Assembly (NCBI RefSeq): GCF_051020975.1
Contig: NW_027478164.1
Span: 21,677,501 to 21,741,500, forward strand
Direction: 5' to 3'
DNA: 64,000 nucleotides
DNA from: Osmia lignaria lignaria
Taxonomy: Eukaryota > Arthropoda > Insecta > Hymenoptera > Megachilidae
Numbering within the stretch: the stretch's first letter is position 1; every line of letters begins with the position of its first letter. Of the stretch, positions 12,351 through 22,003 are shown piece by piece. The position numbers and the translations under genes are program-made. The notes beneath the pieces were generated by a model that was not told the origin of the DNA, did not search any database, and saw only the letters and a program-made list of their open reading frames with translations.

Positions 12351-13960
12351 GATCAGACGCGTAGTTCTCGAGATATATCAAGATATTTAAAAGTTCCGAA
12401 GCCGCACCAACATAATAGAGATACAGAAACACCGTGGCCCCTTTCTTTGAGATATCTCTGCACTATTGCGAGCTGCAAATGCCACTTCCAGCTTAGCTGT
12501 GCAGGAGAAGAACAACAAGAAGAAGAAGTATCTCGAAATATGTCCGTCAGGCCCCTTCCCTTGACATAAATCTGCAAATATCTCGGAAACGAAGCGAGCT
12601 ATGGCAAAATGTTAAGAGACCTTATTTGTAGAGAATTAGGTTTCCTACTTTTTACGTTCTATGATATTTTTTGATCAGATGCGTAGTTCTCGAGATATAT
12701 CAAGATATTTAAAAGTTCCGAAACCGCACCAACATAATAGAGATACAGAAACACCGTGGCCCCTTTCTTTGAGATATCTCTGCACTATTGCGAGCTGCAA
12801 ATGCCACTTCCAGCTTAGCTGTGCAGAAGAAGAACAACAAGAAGAAGAAATATCTCGAAATATGTCCGTCAGGCCCCTTCCCTTGACATAAATCTGCAAA
12901 TATCTCGGAAACGAAGCGAGCTATGGCAAAATGTTAAGAGACCGTTTTTGTAGAGAATTATGTTTCCTACTTTTTATGTTCTATGATATTTTTTGATCAG
13001 ACCCGTAGTTCTCGAGATATATCAAGATATTTAAAAGTTCCGAAGCCGCACCAACATAATAGAGATACAGAAACACCGTGGCCCCTTTCTTTGAGATATC
13101 TCTGCACTATTGCGAGCTGCAAATGCCACTTCCAGCTTAGCTGTGCAGAAGAAGAACAACAAGAAGAAGAAATAGCTCGAAATATGTCCGTCAGGCCCCT
13201 TCCCTTGACATAAATCTGCAAATATCTCGGAAACGAAGCGAGCTATGGCAAAATGTTAAGAGACCTTATTTGTAGAGAATTAAGTTTCCTACTTTTTACG
13301 TTCTATGATATTTTTTGATCAGATGCGTAGTTCTCGAGATATATCAACATATTTAAAAGTTCCGAAGCCGCACCAACATAATAGAGATACAGAAACACCG
13401 TGGCCCCTTTCTTTGAGATATCTCTGCACTATTGCGAGCTGCAAATGCCACTTCCAGCTTAGCTGTGCAGGAGAAGAACAACAAGAAGAAGAAATATCTC
13501 GAAATATGTCCGTCAGGCCCCTTCCCTTGACATAAATCTGCAAATATCTCGGAAACGAAGCGAGCTATGGCAAAATGTTAAGAGACCTTATTTGTAGAGA
13601 ATTAGGTTTCCTACTTTTTACGTTCTATGATATTTTTTGATCAGATGCGTAGTTCTCGAGATATATCAAGATATTTAAAAGTTCCGAAACCGCACCAACA
13701 TAATAGAGATACAGAAACACGGTGGCCCCTTTCTTTGAGATATCTCTGCACTATTGCGAGCTGCAAATGCCACTTCCAGCTTAGCTGTGCAGAAGAAGAA
13801 CAACAAGAAGAAGAAATATCTCGAAATATGTCCGTCAGGCCCCTTCCCTTGACATAAATCTGCAAATATCTCGGAAACGAAGCGAGCTATGGCAAAATGT
13901 TAAGAGACCGTTTTTGTAGAGAATTATGTTTCCTACTTTTTATGTTCTATGATATTTTTT
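12351..13960 (+). repeat. local trimer family with private variants
   Basis: Five monomers (12351, 12673, 12995, 13317, 13639) share the tail variant CCCTTGACATAAAT, which I see nowhere else in the window, and all have ATATCTCTGC. Markers repeat every third monomer. GCAGGAGAAG is at 12351 and 13317. CCGAAACCGCACC is at 12673 and 13639. The joints alternate between GACCTTATTTG and GACCGTTTTTG in matching order. This is a 966-bp unit present about 1.7 times and an island of local homogenisation. Because of ATATCTCTGC, the plus strand also stays open here for 76 codons per monomer; I do not regard this as coding. Confidence 0.9.
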
Positions 13961-14045
13961 GATCAGATGCGTAGTTCTCGAGATATATCAAGATATTTAA
14001 AAGTTCCGAAGCCGCACCAACATAATAGAGATACAGAAACACCGT

Positions 14046-14187
14046 GGCCCCTTTCTTTGAGATAACTCTGCACTATTGCGAGCTGCAAATGCCACTTCCA
14101 GCTTAGCTGTGCAGAAGAAGAACAACAAGAAGAAGAAATATCTCGAAATATGTCCGTCAGGCCCCTTCCCTTGAGATATATCTGCAA
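14046..14187 (+). repeat. internal direct repeat of the monomer, 114 bp apart
   Basis: Within each monomer, positions 86-113 and 200-227 (here 14046-14073 and 14160-14187) resemble each other. Both run GGCCCCTT, then two pyrimidine differences, then TTGAGATAA, one difference, then TCTGCA. About 24 of 28 bases match. A related TCGAGATATATC lies at monomer positions 18-29. The exact decamer AAATATCTCG also occurs twice per monomer, at 176 and 226. The monomer probably grew from shorter units; that origin is inferred. Confidence 0.8.
14113..14138 (+). repeat. GAA/CAA purine-rich tract in each monomer
   Basis: A 26-bp purine-rich tract occurs at monomer positions 153-178. It contains AGAAGAAGAA twice, offset by exactly 15 bp and separated by a CAACA core. 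It is a site of length change: one monomer has lost 3 bp here (near 19911-19920) and another exactly 15 bp (near 33746-33756). Common point variants include GAGGAAG, GTGGAAG, GAACAAG and GACGAAG. Confidence 0.9.
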
Positions 14188-14230
14188 ATATCTCGGAAAC
14201 GAAGCGAGCTATGGCAAAATGTTAAGAGAC

Positions 14231-14282
14231 CTTTTTTGTAGGGAATTATGTTTCCTACAATTTATGTTCTATGATATTTTTT
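14231..14282 (+). repeat. T-rich joint segment of the monomer
   Basis: The last 52 bp of the monomer are only about 21% G+C. They contain T-runs near monomer positions 272-277, 299-303 and 317-322, and carry the joint differences that separate A-type from B-type. Short T-tracts can bend DNA and disfavour nucleosomes, so this may be a linker between positioned nucleosomes. That role is inferred. Confidence 0.6.
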
Positions 14283-14604
14283 GATCAGAAGCGTAGTTTT
14301 CGAGATATATCGAGATATTTAAAAGTTCCGAAGCCGCACCAACATAATAGAGATACAGAAACACCGTGGCCCCTTTCTTTGAGATAACTCTGCACTAGTG
14401 CGAGCCGCAAATGCCACTTCCAGCTTAGCTGTGCAGAAGAAGAACAACAAGAAGAAGAAATATCTCGAAATATGTCCGTCAGGCCCCTTCCCTTGAGATA
14501 AATCTGCAAATATCTCGGAAACGAAGAGAGCTATGGCAAAATGTTAAGAGACCTTTTTTGTAGAGAATTCTGTTTCCTACAATTTATGTTCTATGATATT
14601 TTTT
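14283..14604 (+). repeat. reference B-type monomer
   Basis: The B-type is defined by linked differences from the A-type. The head has GAAGCGTAGTTTTCGAG and ATATATCGAGAT. The joint before it is ATGTTTCCTACAATTTATG in place of AAGTTTCCTACTTTTTATG. The middle usually has CACTAGTGCGAGCCGC. Joint and head normally travel together as a block of about 65 bp that spans the GATCAG boundary. Exceptions at 5589, 19113 and 26189 are recombinant joints. Confidence 0.93.
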
Positions 14605-14926
14605 GATCAGAAGCGTAGTTTTCGAGATATATCGAGATATTTAAAAGTTCCGAAGCCGCACCAACATAATAGAGATACAGAAACACCGTGGCCCCTTTCT
14701 TTGAGATAACTCTGCACTAGTGCGAGCCGCAAATGCCACTTCCAGCTTAGCTGTGCAGAAGAAGAACAACAAGAAGAAGAAATATCTCGAAATATGTCCG
14801 TCAGGCCCCTTCCCTTGAGATAAATCTGCAAATATCTCGGAAACGAGGCGAGCTATGGCAAAATGTTAAGAGACCTTTTTTGTAGAGAATTAAGTTTCCT
14901 ACTTTTTATGTTCTATGATATTTTTT

Positions 14927-15570
14927 GATCAGATGCGTAGTGCTCGAGATATATCAAGATATTTAAAAGTTCCGAAGCCGCACCAACATAATAGAGATAC
15001 AGAAACACCGTGGCCCCTTTCTTTGAGATAACTCTGCACTATTGCGAGCTGCAAATGCCACTTCCAGCTTAGCTGTGCAGAGGAAGAACAACAAGAAGAA
15101 GAAATATCTCGAAATATGTCCGTCAGGCCAGTTCCTTTGAGCTGAATCTGCAAATATCTCGGAAACGAAGCGAGCTATGACAAAATGTTAAGAGACGTTT
15201 TTTATAGAGAATTATGTTTCCTACAATTTATGTTCTATGATATTTTTTGATCAGAAGCGTAGTTTTCGAGATATATCGAGATATTTAAAAGTTCCGAAGC
15301 CGCACCAACATAATAGGGATACAGAAACACCGTGGCCCCTTTCTTTGAGATAACTCTGCACTAGTGCGAGCCGCAAATGCCACTTCCAGCTTAGCTGTGC
15401 AGAAGAAGAACAACAAAAAGAAGAAATATCTCGAAATATGTCCGTCAGGCCCCTTCCCTTGAGATAAATCTGCAAATATCTCGGAAACGAAGCGAGCTAT
15501 GGCAAAATGTTAAGAGACCTTTTTTGTAGAGAATTAAGTTTCCTACTTTTTATGTTCTATGATATTTTTT
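14927..15570 (+). repeat. segmental duplicate, left copy (two monomers)
   Basis: An A-type monomer with the CCAGTTCCTTTGAGC tail is followed by CTATGACAAAATG, the joint GACGTTTTTTATAG, and a B-type monomer with AATAGGGATACAG. The same order is at 20399-21042, 5472 bp to the right (17 monomers minus the net 2 bp of indels in between). This copy has private changes, including GTAGTGCTCGAG in the first monomer and CAACAAAAAGAAG in the second. Confidence 0.85.
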
Positions 15571-17502
15571 GATGAGATGCGTAGTTCTCGAGATATATCC
15601 AGATATTTAAAAGTTCCGAAGCCGCACCAACATAATAGAGATACAGAAACACCGTGGCCCCTTTCTTTGAGATAACTCTGCACTATTGCGAGCTGCAAAT
15701 GCCTCTTCCAGCTTAGCTGTGCAGAGGAAGAACAACAAGAAGAAGAAATATCTCGAAATATGTCCGTCAGGCCAGTTCCTTTGAGCTGAATCTGCAAATA
15801 TCTCGGAAACGAAGCGAGCTATGGCAAAATGTTAAGAGACGTTTTTTATAGAGAATTATGTTTCCTACAATTTATGTTCTATGATATTTTTTGATCAGAA
15901 GCGTAGTTTTCGAGATATATCGAGATATTTAAAAGTTCCGAAGCCGCACCAACATAATAGGGATACAGAAACACCGTGGCCCCTTTCTTTGAGATAACTC
16001 TGCACTAGTGCGAGCCGCAAATGCCACTTCCAGCTTAGCTGTGCAGAAGAAGAACAACAAGAAGAAGAAATATCTCGAAATATGTCCGTCAGGCCCCTTC
16101 CCTTGAGATAAATCTGCAAATATCTCGGAAACGAAGCGAGCTATGGCAAAATGTTAAGAGACCTTTTTTGTAGAGAATTAAGTTTCCTACTTTTTATGTT
16201 CTATGATATTTTTTGATCAGATGCGTAGTTCTCGAGATATATCAAGATATTTAAAAGTTCCGAAGCCGCACCAACATAATAGAGATACAGAAACACCGTG
16301 GCCCCTTTCTTTGAGATAACTCTGCACTATTGCGAGCTGTAAATGCCACTTCCAGCTTAGCTGTGCAGAAGAAGAACAACAAGAAGAAGAAATATCTCGA
16401 AATATGTCCGTCAGGCCCCTTCCCTTGAGATATATCTGCAAATATCTCGGAAACGAAGCGAGCTATGGCAAAATGTTAAGAGACCTTTTTTGTAGAGAAT
16501 TATGTTTCCTACAATTTATGTTCTATGATATTTTTTGATCAGAAGCGTAGTTTTCGAGATACATCGAGATATTTAAAAGTTCCGAAGCCGCACCAACATA
16601 ATAGAGATACAGAAACACCGTGGCCCCTTTCTTTGAGATAACTCTGCACTATTGCGAGCTGGAAATGCCACTTCCAGTTTAGCTGTGCAGAAGAAGAACA
16701 ACAAGAAGAAGAAATATCTCGAAATATGTCCGTTAGGCCCCTTCCCGTGAGATAAATCTGCAAATATCTCGGAAACGAAGCGAGCTATGGCAAAATGTTA
16801 AGAGACCTCTTTTGTAGAGAATTAAGTTTCCTACTTTTTATGTTCTATGATATTTTTTGATCAGATGCGTAGTTCTCGAGATATATCAAGATATTTAAAA
16901 GTTCCGAAGCCGCACCAACATAATAGAGATACAGAAACACCGTGGCCCCTTTCTTTGAGATAACTCTGCACTATTGCGAGCTGGAAATGCCACTTCCAGC
17001 TTAGCTGTGCAGAAGAAGAACAACAAGAAGAAGAAATATCTCGAAATATGTCCGTCAGGCCCCTTCCCTTGAGATATATCAGCAAATATCTCGGAAACGA
17101 AGCGAGCTATGGCAAAATGTTAAGAGACCTTTTTTGTAGAGAATTATGTTTCCTACAATTTATGTTCTATGATATTTTTTGATCGGAAGCGTAGTTTTCG
17201 AGATACATCGAGATATTTAAAAGTTCCGAAGCCGCACCAACATAATAGAGATACAGAAACACCGTGGCCCCTTTCTCTGAGATAACTCTGCACTAGTGCG
17301 AGCCGCAAATGCCACTTCCAGCTTAGCTGTGCAGAAGAAGAACAACAAGACGAAGAAATATCTCGAAATATGTCCGTCAGGCCCCTTCCCTTGAGATAAA
17401 TCTGCAAATATCTCGGAAACGAAGCGAGCTATGGCAAAATGTTAAGAGACCTTTCTTGTAGAGAATTAAGTTTCCTACTTTTTATGTTCTATGATATTTT
17501 TC
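15571..17502 (+). repeat. segmental duplicate, left copy (six monomers)
   Basis: Six monomers starting at 15571, 15893, 16215, 16537, 16859 and 17181 correspond one for one to 22004-23935. The shared markers, in order, are ATGCCTCTTCC, AATAGGGATACAG, GAGCTGTAAATGCC, GCTGGAAATG with CCAGTTTAGC, ATATATCAGCAAAT, and CAAGACGAAG. The offset is 6433 bp, that is 20 monomers minus the 7 bp net deletion accumulated between them. Individual bases differ; for example 15571 has GATGAGATGCG where 22004 has GATCAGATGCG. Confidence 0.9.
16965..17013. repeat. 49-bp dyad (potential hairpin or cruciform)
   Basis: The outer arms TCTGCAC (16965-16971) and GTGCAGA (17007-17013) are perfect reverse complements. 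The inner arms AGCTGGAA (16979-16986) and TTCCAGCT (16994-17001) pair perfectly around the 7-base loop ATGCCAC. Most monomers have AGCTGCAA in the left inner arm, which leaves one mismatch. The outer arms are kept in nearly all monomers. The structure could mark a cruciform or a protein-binding dyad. Only the sequence symmetry is seen; function is inferred. Confidence 0.75.
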
Positions 17503-19756
17503 GATCAGATGCGTAGTTCTCGAGATATATCAAGATATTTAAAAGTTCCGAAGCCGCACCAACATAATAGAGATACAGAAACACCGTGGCCCCTTTCTTT
17601 GAGATAACTCTGCACTATTGCGAGCTGGAAATGCCACTTCCAGTTTAGCTGTGCAGAAGAAGAACAACAAGAAGAAGAAATATCTCGAAATATGTCCGTT
17701 AGGCCCCTTCCCTTGAGATAAATCTGCAAATATCTCGGAAACGAAGCGAGCTATAGCAAAATCTTAAGAGACCTTTTTTGTAGAGAATTAAGTTTCCTAC
17801 CTTTTACGTTCTATGATATTTTTTGATCAGATGCGTAGTTCTCGAGATATATCAAGATATTTAAAAGTTCCGAAACCGCACAAACATAATAGAGATACAT
17901 AAACACCGTGACCCCTTTCTTTGAGATAACTCTGCACTAGTGCGAGCCGCAAATGCCACTTCCAGCTTAGCTGTGCAGAAGAAGAACAACAAGAAGAAGA
18001 AATATCTCGAAATATGTCCGTTAGGCCCCTTCCCTTGAGATAAATCTGCAAATATCTCGGAAACGAAGCGAGCTATGGCAAAATGGTAAGAGACCTTTTT
18101 TGTAGAGAATTAAGTTTCCTACTTTTTATGTTCTATGATATTCTTCGATCAGATGCGTAGTTCTCGAGATATATCAAGATATTTAAAAGTTCCGAAGCCG
18201 CACCAACATAATAGAGATACAGAAACACCGTGGCCCCTTTCTTTGAGATAACTCTGCACTATTGCGAGCTGGAAATGCCACTTCCAGTTTAGCTGTGCAG
18301 AAGAAGAACAACAAGAAGAAGAAATATCTCGAAATATGTCCGTTAGGCCCCTTCCCTTGAGATAAATCTGCAAATATCTCGGAAACGAAGCGAGCTATGG
18401 CAAAATCTTAAGAGACCTTTTTTGTAGAGAATTAAGTTTCCTACTTTTTATGTTCTATGATATTTTTTGATCAGATGCGTAGTTCTCGAGATATATCAAG
18501 ATATTTAAAAGTTCCGAAGCCGCACCAACATAATAGAGATACAGAAACACCGTGGCCCCTTTCTTTGAGATAACTCTGCGCTATTGCGAGCTGCAAATGC
18601 CACTTCCAGCTTAGCTGTGCAGAAGAAGAACAACAAGAAGAAGAAATATCTCGAAATATGTCCGTTAGGCCCCTTCCCTTGAGATAAATCTGCAAATATC
18701 TCGGAAACGAAGCGAGGTATGGCAAAATGTTAAGAGACCTTTTTTGTAGAGAATTGTGTTTCCTACAATTTATGTTCTATGATATTTGTTGGTCAGAAGC
18801 GTAGTTTTCGAGATATATCGAGATATTTAAAAGTTCCAAAGCCGCACCAACATAATAGAGATACAGAAACACCGTGGCCCCTTTCTTTGAGATAACTCTG
18901 CACTAGTGCGAGCCGCAGATGCCACTTCCCGCTTAGCTGTGCAGAAGAAGAACAACAAGAAGAAGAAATATCTCGAAATATGTCCGTCAGGCCCCTTCCC
19001 TTGAGATAAATCTGCAAATATCTCGGAAACGAAGCGAGCTATGGCAAAATGTTAAGAGACCTTTTTTGTAGAGAATTAAGTTTCCTACTTTTTATGTTCT
19101 ATGATATTTTTTGATCAGAAGCGTAGTTTTCGAGATACATCGAGATATTTAAAAGTTCCGAAGCCGCACCAACATAATAGAGATACAGAAACACCGTGGC
19201 CCCTTTCTTTGAGATAACTCTGCACTAGTGCGAGCCGCAAATGCCACTTCCAGCTTAGCTGTGCAGAAGAAGAACAACAAGAAGAAGAAATATCTCGAAA
19301 TATGTCCGTCAGGCCCCTTCCCTTGAGATAAATCTGCAAATATCTCGGAAACGAAGCGAGCTATGGCAAAATGTTAAGAGACCTTTTTTGTAGAGAATTA
19401 TGTTTCCTACAATTTATGTTCTATGATATTTTTTGATCAGAAGCGTAGTTTTCGAGATACATCGAGATATTTAAAAGTTCCGAAGCCGCACCAACATAAT
19501 AGAGATACAGAAACACCGTGGCCCCTTTCTTTGAGATAACTCTGCACTATTGCGAGCTGCAAATGCCACTTCCAGCTTAGCTGTGCAGAAGAAGAACAAC
19601 AAGAAGAAGAAATATCTCGAAATATGTCCGTCAGGCCCCTTCCCTTGAGATAAATCTGCAAATATCTCGGAAACGAAGAGAGCTATGGCAAAATGTTAAG
19701 AGACCTTTTTTGTAGAGAATTAAGTTTCCTACTTTTTATGTTCTATGATATTTTTT
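17503..19756 (+). repeat. mixed monomers with a local dimer
   Basis: Seven 322-bp monomers. 17503 and 18147 share TCGATCAGATGCG, GCTGGAAATG with CCAGTTTAGC, and the joint AAAATCTTAAGAG, so 17503-18146 and 18147-18790 form a loose dimer repeat. The monomer at 17825 carries private changes (CCGCACAAACATAATAG, ATACATAAACACCG). The monomer at 19113 has an A-type joint followed by a B-type head with GATACATCGAG, which is a recombinant boundary. Confidence 0.85.
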
Positions 19757-20075
19757 GATCAGATGCGTAGTTCTCGAGATATATCAAGATATTTAAAAGT
19801 TCCGAAGCCGCACCAACATAATAGAGATACAGAAACACCGTGGCCCCTTTCCTTCAGATAACTATGCACTATTGCGAGCTGCAAATGCCACTTCCAGCTT
19901 AGCTGTGCAGAAGAACCACAAGAAGAAGAAATATCTCGAAATATGTCCGTCAGGCCCCTTCCCTTGAGATAAATCTGCAAATATCTCGGAAACGAAGAGA
20001 GCTATGGCAAAATGTTAAGAGACTTTTTTTGTAGAGAATTAAGTTTCCTACTTTTTATGTTCTATGATATTTTTT
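19757..20075 (+). repeat. 319-bp monomer, 3-bp deletion in purine tract
   Basis: The purine tract reads GCAGAAGAACCACAAGAAG, 3 bp shorter than usual and with a substitution next to the gap (near 19911-19920). The monomer also has CCTTCAGATAACTATGCAC, a variant shared with a later family at 35511 and 45493. The register of the array shifts by 3 bp from here. Confidence 0.95.
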
Positions 20076-20398
20076 GATCTGATGCGTAGTTCTCGAGATA
20101 TATCAAGATATTTAAAAGTTCCGAAGCCGCACCAACATAATAGAGATACAGAAACACCGTGGCCCCTTTCTTTGAGATAACTCTGCACTATTGCGAGCTG
20201 GAAATGCCACTTCCAGCTTAGCTGTGCAGAAGAAGAACAACAAGAAGAAGAAATATCTCGAAATATGTCCGTCAGGCCCCTTCCCTTGAGATAAATCTGC
20301 AAATATCTCGGAAACGAAGCGAGCTATGGCAAAATGTTGAGAGACCTTTTTTGTAGAGATTTTAAGTTTCCTACTTTTTATGTTCTATGATATTTTTT
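20076..20398 (+). repeat. 323-bp monomer, 1-bp insertion in joint
   Basis: The joint reads GAGATTTTAAG (near 20356-20366) instead of GAGAATTAAG, one base longer. This is the only monomer in the window longer than 322 bp. It also has GATCTGATGCG in the head, which removes the usual minus-strand stop there and lengthens that frame by ten codons. Confidence 0.93.
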
Positions 20399-21042
20399 GA
20401 TCAGATGCGTAGTTCTCGAGATATATCAAGATATTTAAAAGTTCCGAAGCCGCACCAACATAATAGAGATACAGAAACACCGTGGCCCCTTTCTTTGAGA
20501 TAACTCTGCACTATTGCGAGCTGCAAATGCCACTTCCAGCTTAGCTGTGCAGAGGAAGAACAACAAGAAGAAGAAATATCTCGAAATATGTCCGTCAGGC
20601 CAGTTCCTTTGAGCTGAATCTGCAAATATCTCGGAAACGAAGCGAGCTATGACAAAATGTTAAGAGACGTTTTTTATAGAGAATTATGTTTCCTACAATT
20701 TATGTTCTATGATATTTTTTGATCAGAAGCGTAGTTTTCGAGATATATCGAGATATTTAAAAGTTCCGAAGCCGCACCAACATAATAGGGATACAGAAAC
20801 ACCGTGGCCCCTTTCTTTGAGATAACTCTGCACTAGTGCGAGCCGCAAATGCCACTTCCAGCTTAGCTGTGCAGAAGAAGAACAACAAGAAGAAGAAATA
20901 TCTCGAAATATGTCCGTCAGGCCCCTTCCCTTGAGATAAATCTGCAAATATCTCGGAAACGAAGCGAGCTATGTCAAAACGTTAAGAGACCTTTTTTGTA
21001 GAGAATTAAGTTTCCTACTTTTTATGTTCTATGATATTTTTT
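20399..21042 (+). repeat. segmental duplicate, right copy (two monomers)
   Basis: This is the partner of 14927-15570, with the same CCAGTTCCTTTGAGC tail, CTATGACAAAATG, GACGTTTTTTATAG and AATAGGGATACAG in the same order. Private changes include CTATGTCAAAACG at the end. Confidence 0.85.
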
Positions 21043-22003
21043 AATCAGATGCGTAGTTCTCGAGATATATCAAGATATTTAAAAGTTCCGAAGCCGCACC
21101 AACATAATAGAGATACAGAAACACCGTGGCCCCTTTCTTTGAGATAACTCTGCACTATTGCGAGCTGTAAATGCCACTTCCAGCTTAGCTGTGCAGAGGA
21201 AGAACAACAAGAAGAAGAAATATCTCGAAATATGTCCGTCAGGCCCCTTCCCTTGAGATATATCTGCAAATATCTCGGAAACGAAGCGAGCTATGGCAAA
21301 ATGTTAAGAGACCTTTTTTGTAGAGAATTAAGTTTCCTACTTTTTATGTTCTATGATATTTTTTGATGAGATGCGTAGTTCTCGAGATATATCCAGATAT
21401 TTAAAAGTTCCGAAGCCGCACCAACATAATAGAGATAGAGAAACACCGTGGCCCCTTTCTTTGAGATAACTCTGCACTATTGCGAGCTGCAAATGCCTCT
21501 TCCAGCTTAGCTGTGCAGAGGAAGAACAACAAGAAGAAGAAATATCTCGAAATATGTCCGTCAGGCCAGTTCCTTTGAGCTGAATCTGCAAATATCTCGG
21601 AAACGAAGCGAGCTATTGCAAAATGTTAAGAGACCTTTTTTGTAGAGAATTATGTTTCCTACAATTTATGTTCTATGATATTTTTTGATCAGAAGCGTAG
21701 TTTTCGAGATACATCGAGATATTTAAAAGTTCCGAAGCCGCACCAACATAATAGAGATACAGAAACACCGTGGCCCCTTTCTGTGAGATAACTCTGCACC
21801 AGTGCGAGCCGCAAATGCCACTTCCAGCTTAGCTGTGCAGAAGAAGAACAACAAGAAGAAGAAATATCTCGAAATATGTCCGTCAGGCCCCTTCCCTTGA
21901 GATAAATCTGCAAATATCTCGGAAGCGAGCTATGGCAAAATGTTAAGAGACCTTTTTTGTAGAGAATTAAGTTTCCTACTTTTTATGTTCTATGATATTT
22001 TTT
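21043..22003 (+). repeat. three monomers, the last 317 bp (5-bp deletion)
   Basis: The monomers start at 21043, 21365 and 21687. The third has CTCGGAAGCGAGC near 21919-21931 where others have CTCGGAAACGAAGCGAGC. Five bases are lost between two GAA triplets, consistent with a small slippage or end-joining event. The second, with GATGAGATGCG and ATGCCTCTTCC, is closely related to the monomer at 15571. Confidence 0.93.

Larger units (their letters stand above)
13961..14282 (+). repeat. reference A-type monomer
   Basis: This monomer is close to the consensus and is used as a map. Numbering from GATCAG, the A-type head is GATCAGATGCGTAGTTCTCG followed by AGATATATCAAGAT. The middle has CACTATTGCGAGCTGC, the purine tract is at 153-178, the tail is GGCCCCTTCCCTTGAGATA, and the T-rich joint is at 271-322. 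It contains TGATCA across its left boundary and CTCGAG in the head. CTCGAG is lost in B-type monomers, which have TTTCGAG. Confidence 0.95.

Noticed and set aside
12661..12891. A 76-codon plus-strand open frame in monomers with ATATCTCTGC.
   Set aside because: It overlaps the minus-strand frame on the opposite strand and exists only where one T replaces A at a single site. Most monomers have a stop there, so it is a chance opening of the repeat.
13963..14187. A 74-codon minus-strand open frame present in most monomers, as if about 180 copies of a small protein gene.
   Set aside because: It recurs because the repeat does. In HOR-2, several of the nine monomers carry stops or disruptions (for example CCACTTTCAGC, which makes a stop in that frame), and these broken versions were amplified along with the rest. 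Variants look no rarer at amino-acid-changing sites, there is no recognisable domain, and no start context or promoter is evident. I do not call it a gene.
13961..14282. CENP-B box, because the reverse strand contains CTTCGTTTCCGAG, which begins like the mammalian box.
   Set aside because: Only the first seven bases agree. The essential A and the CGGG part of the box are absent.
14231..14282. Promoter or terminator in the T-rich joint.
   Set aside because: T-runs and TATGTT-like words are expected in a 79% A+T segment. No start-site arrangement or transcription evidence is visible.
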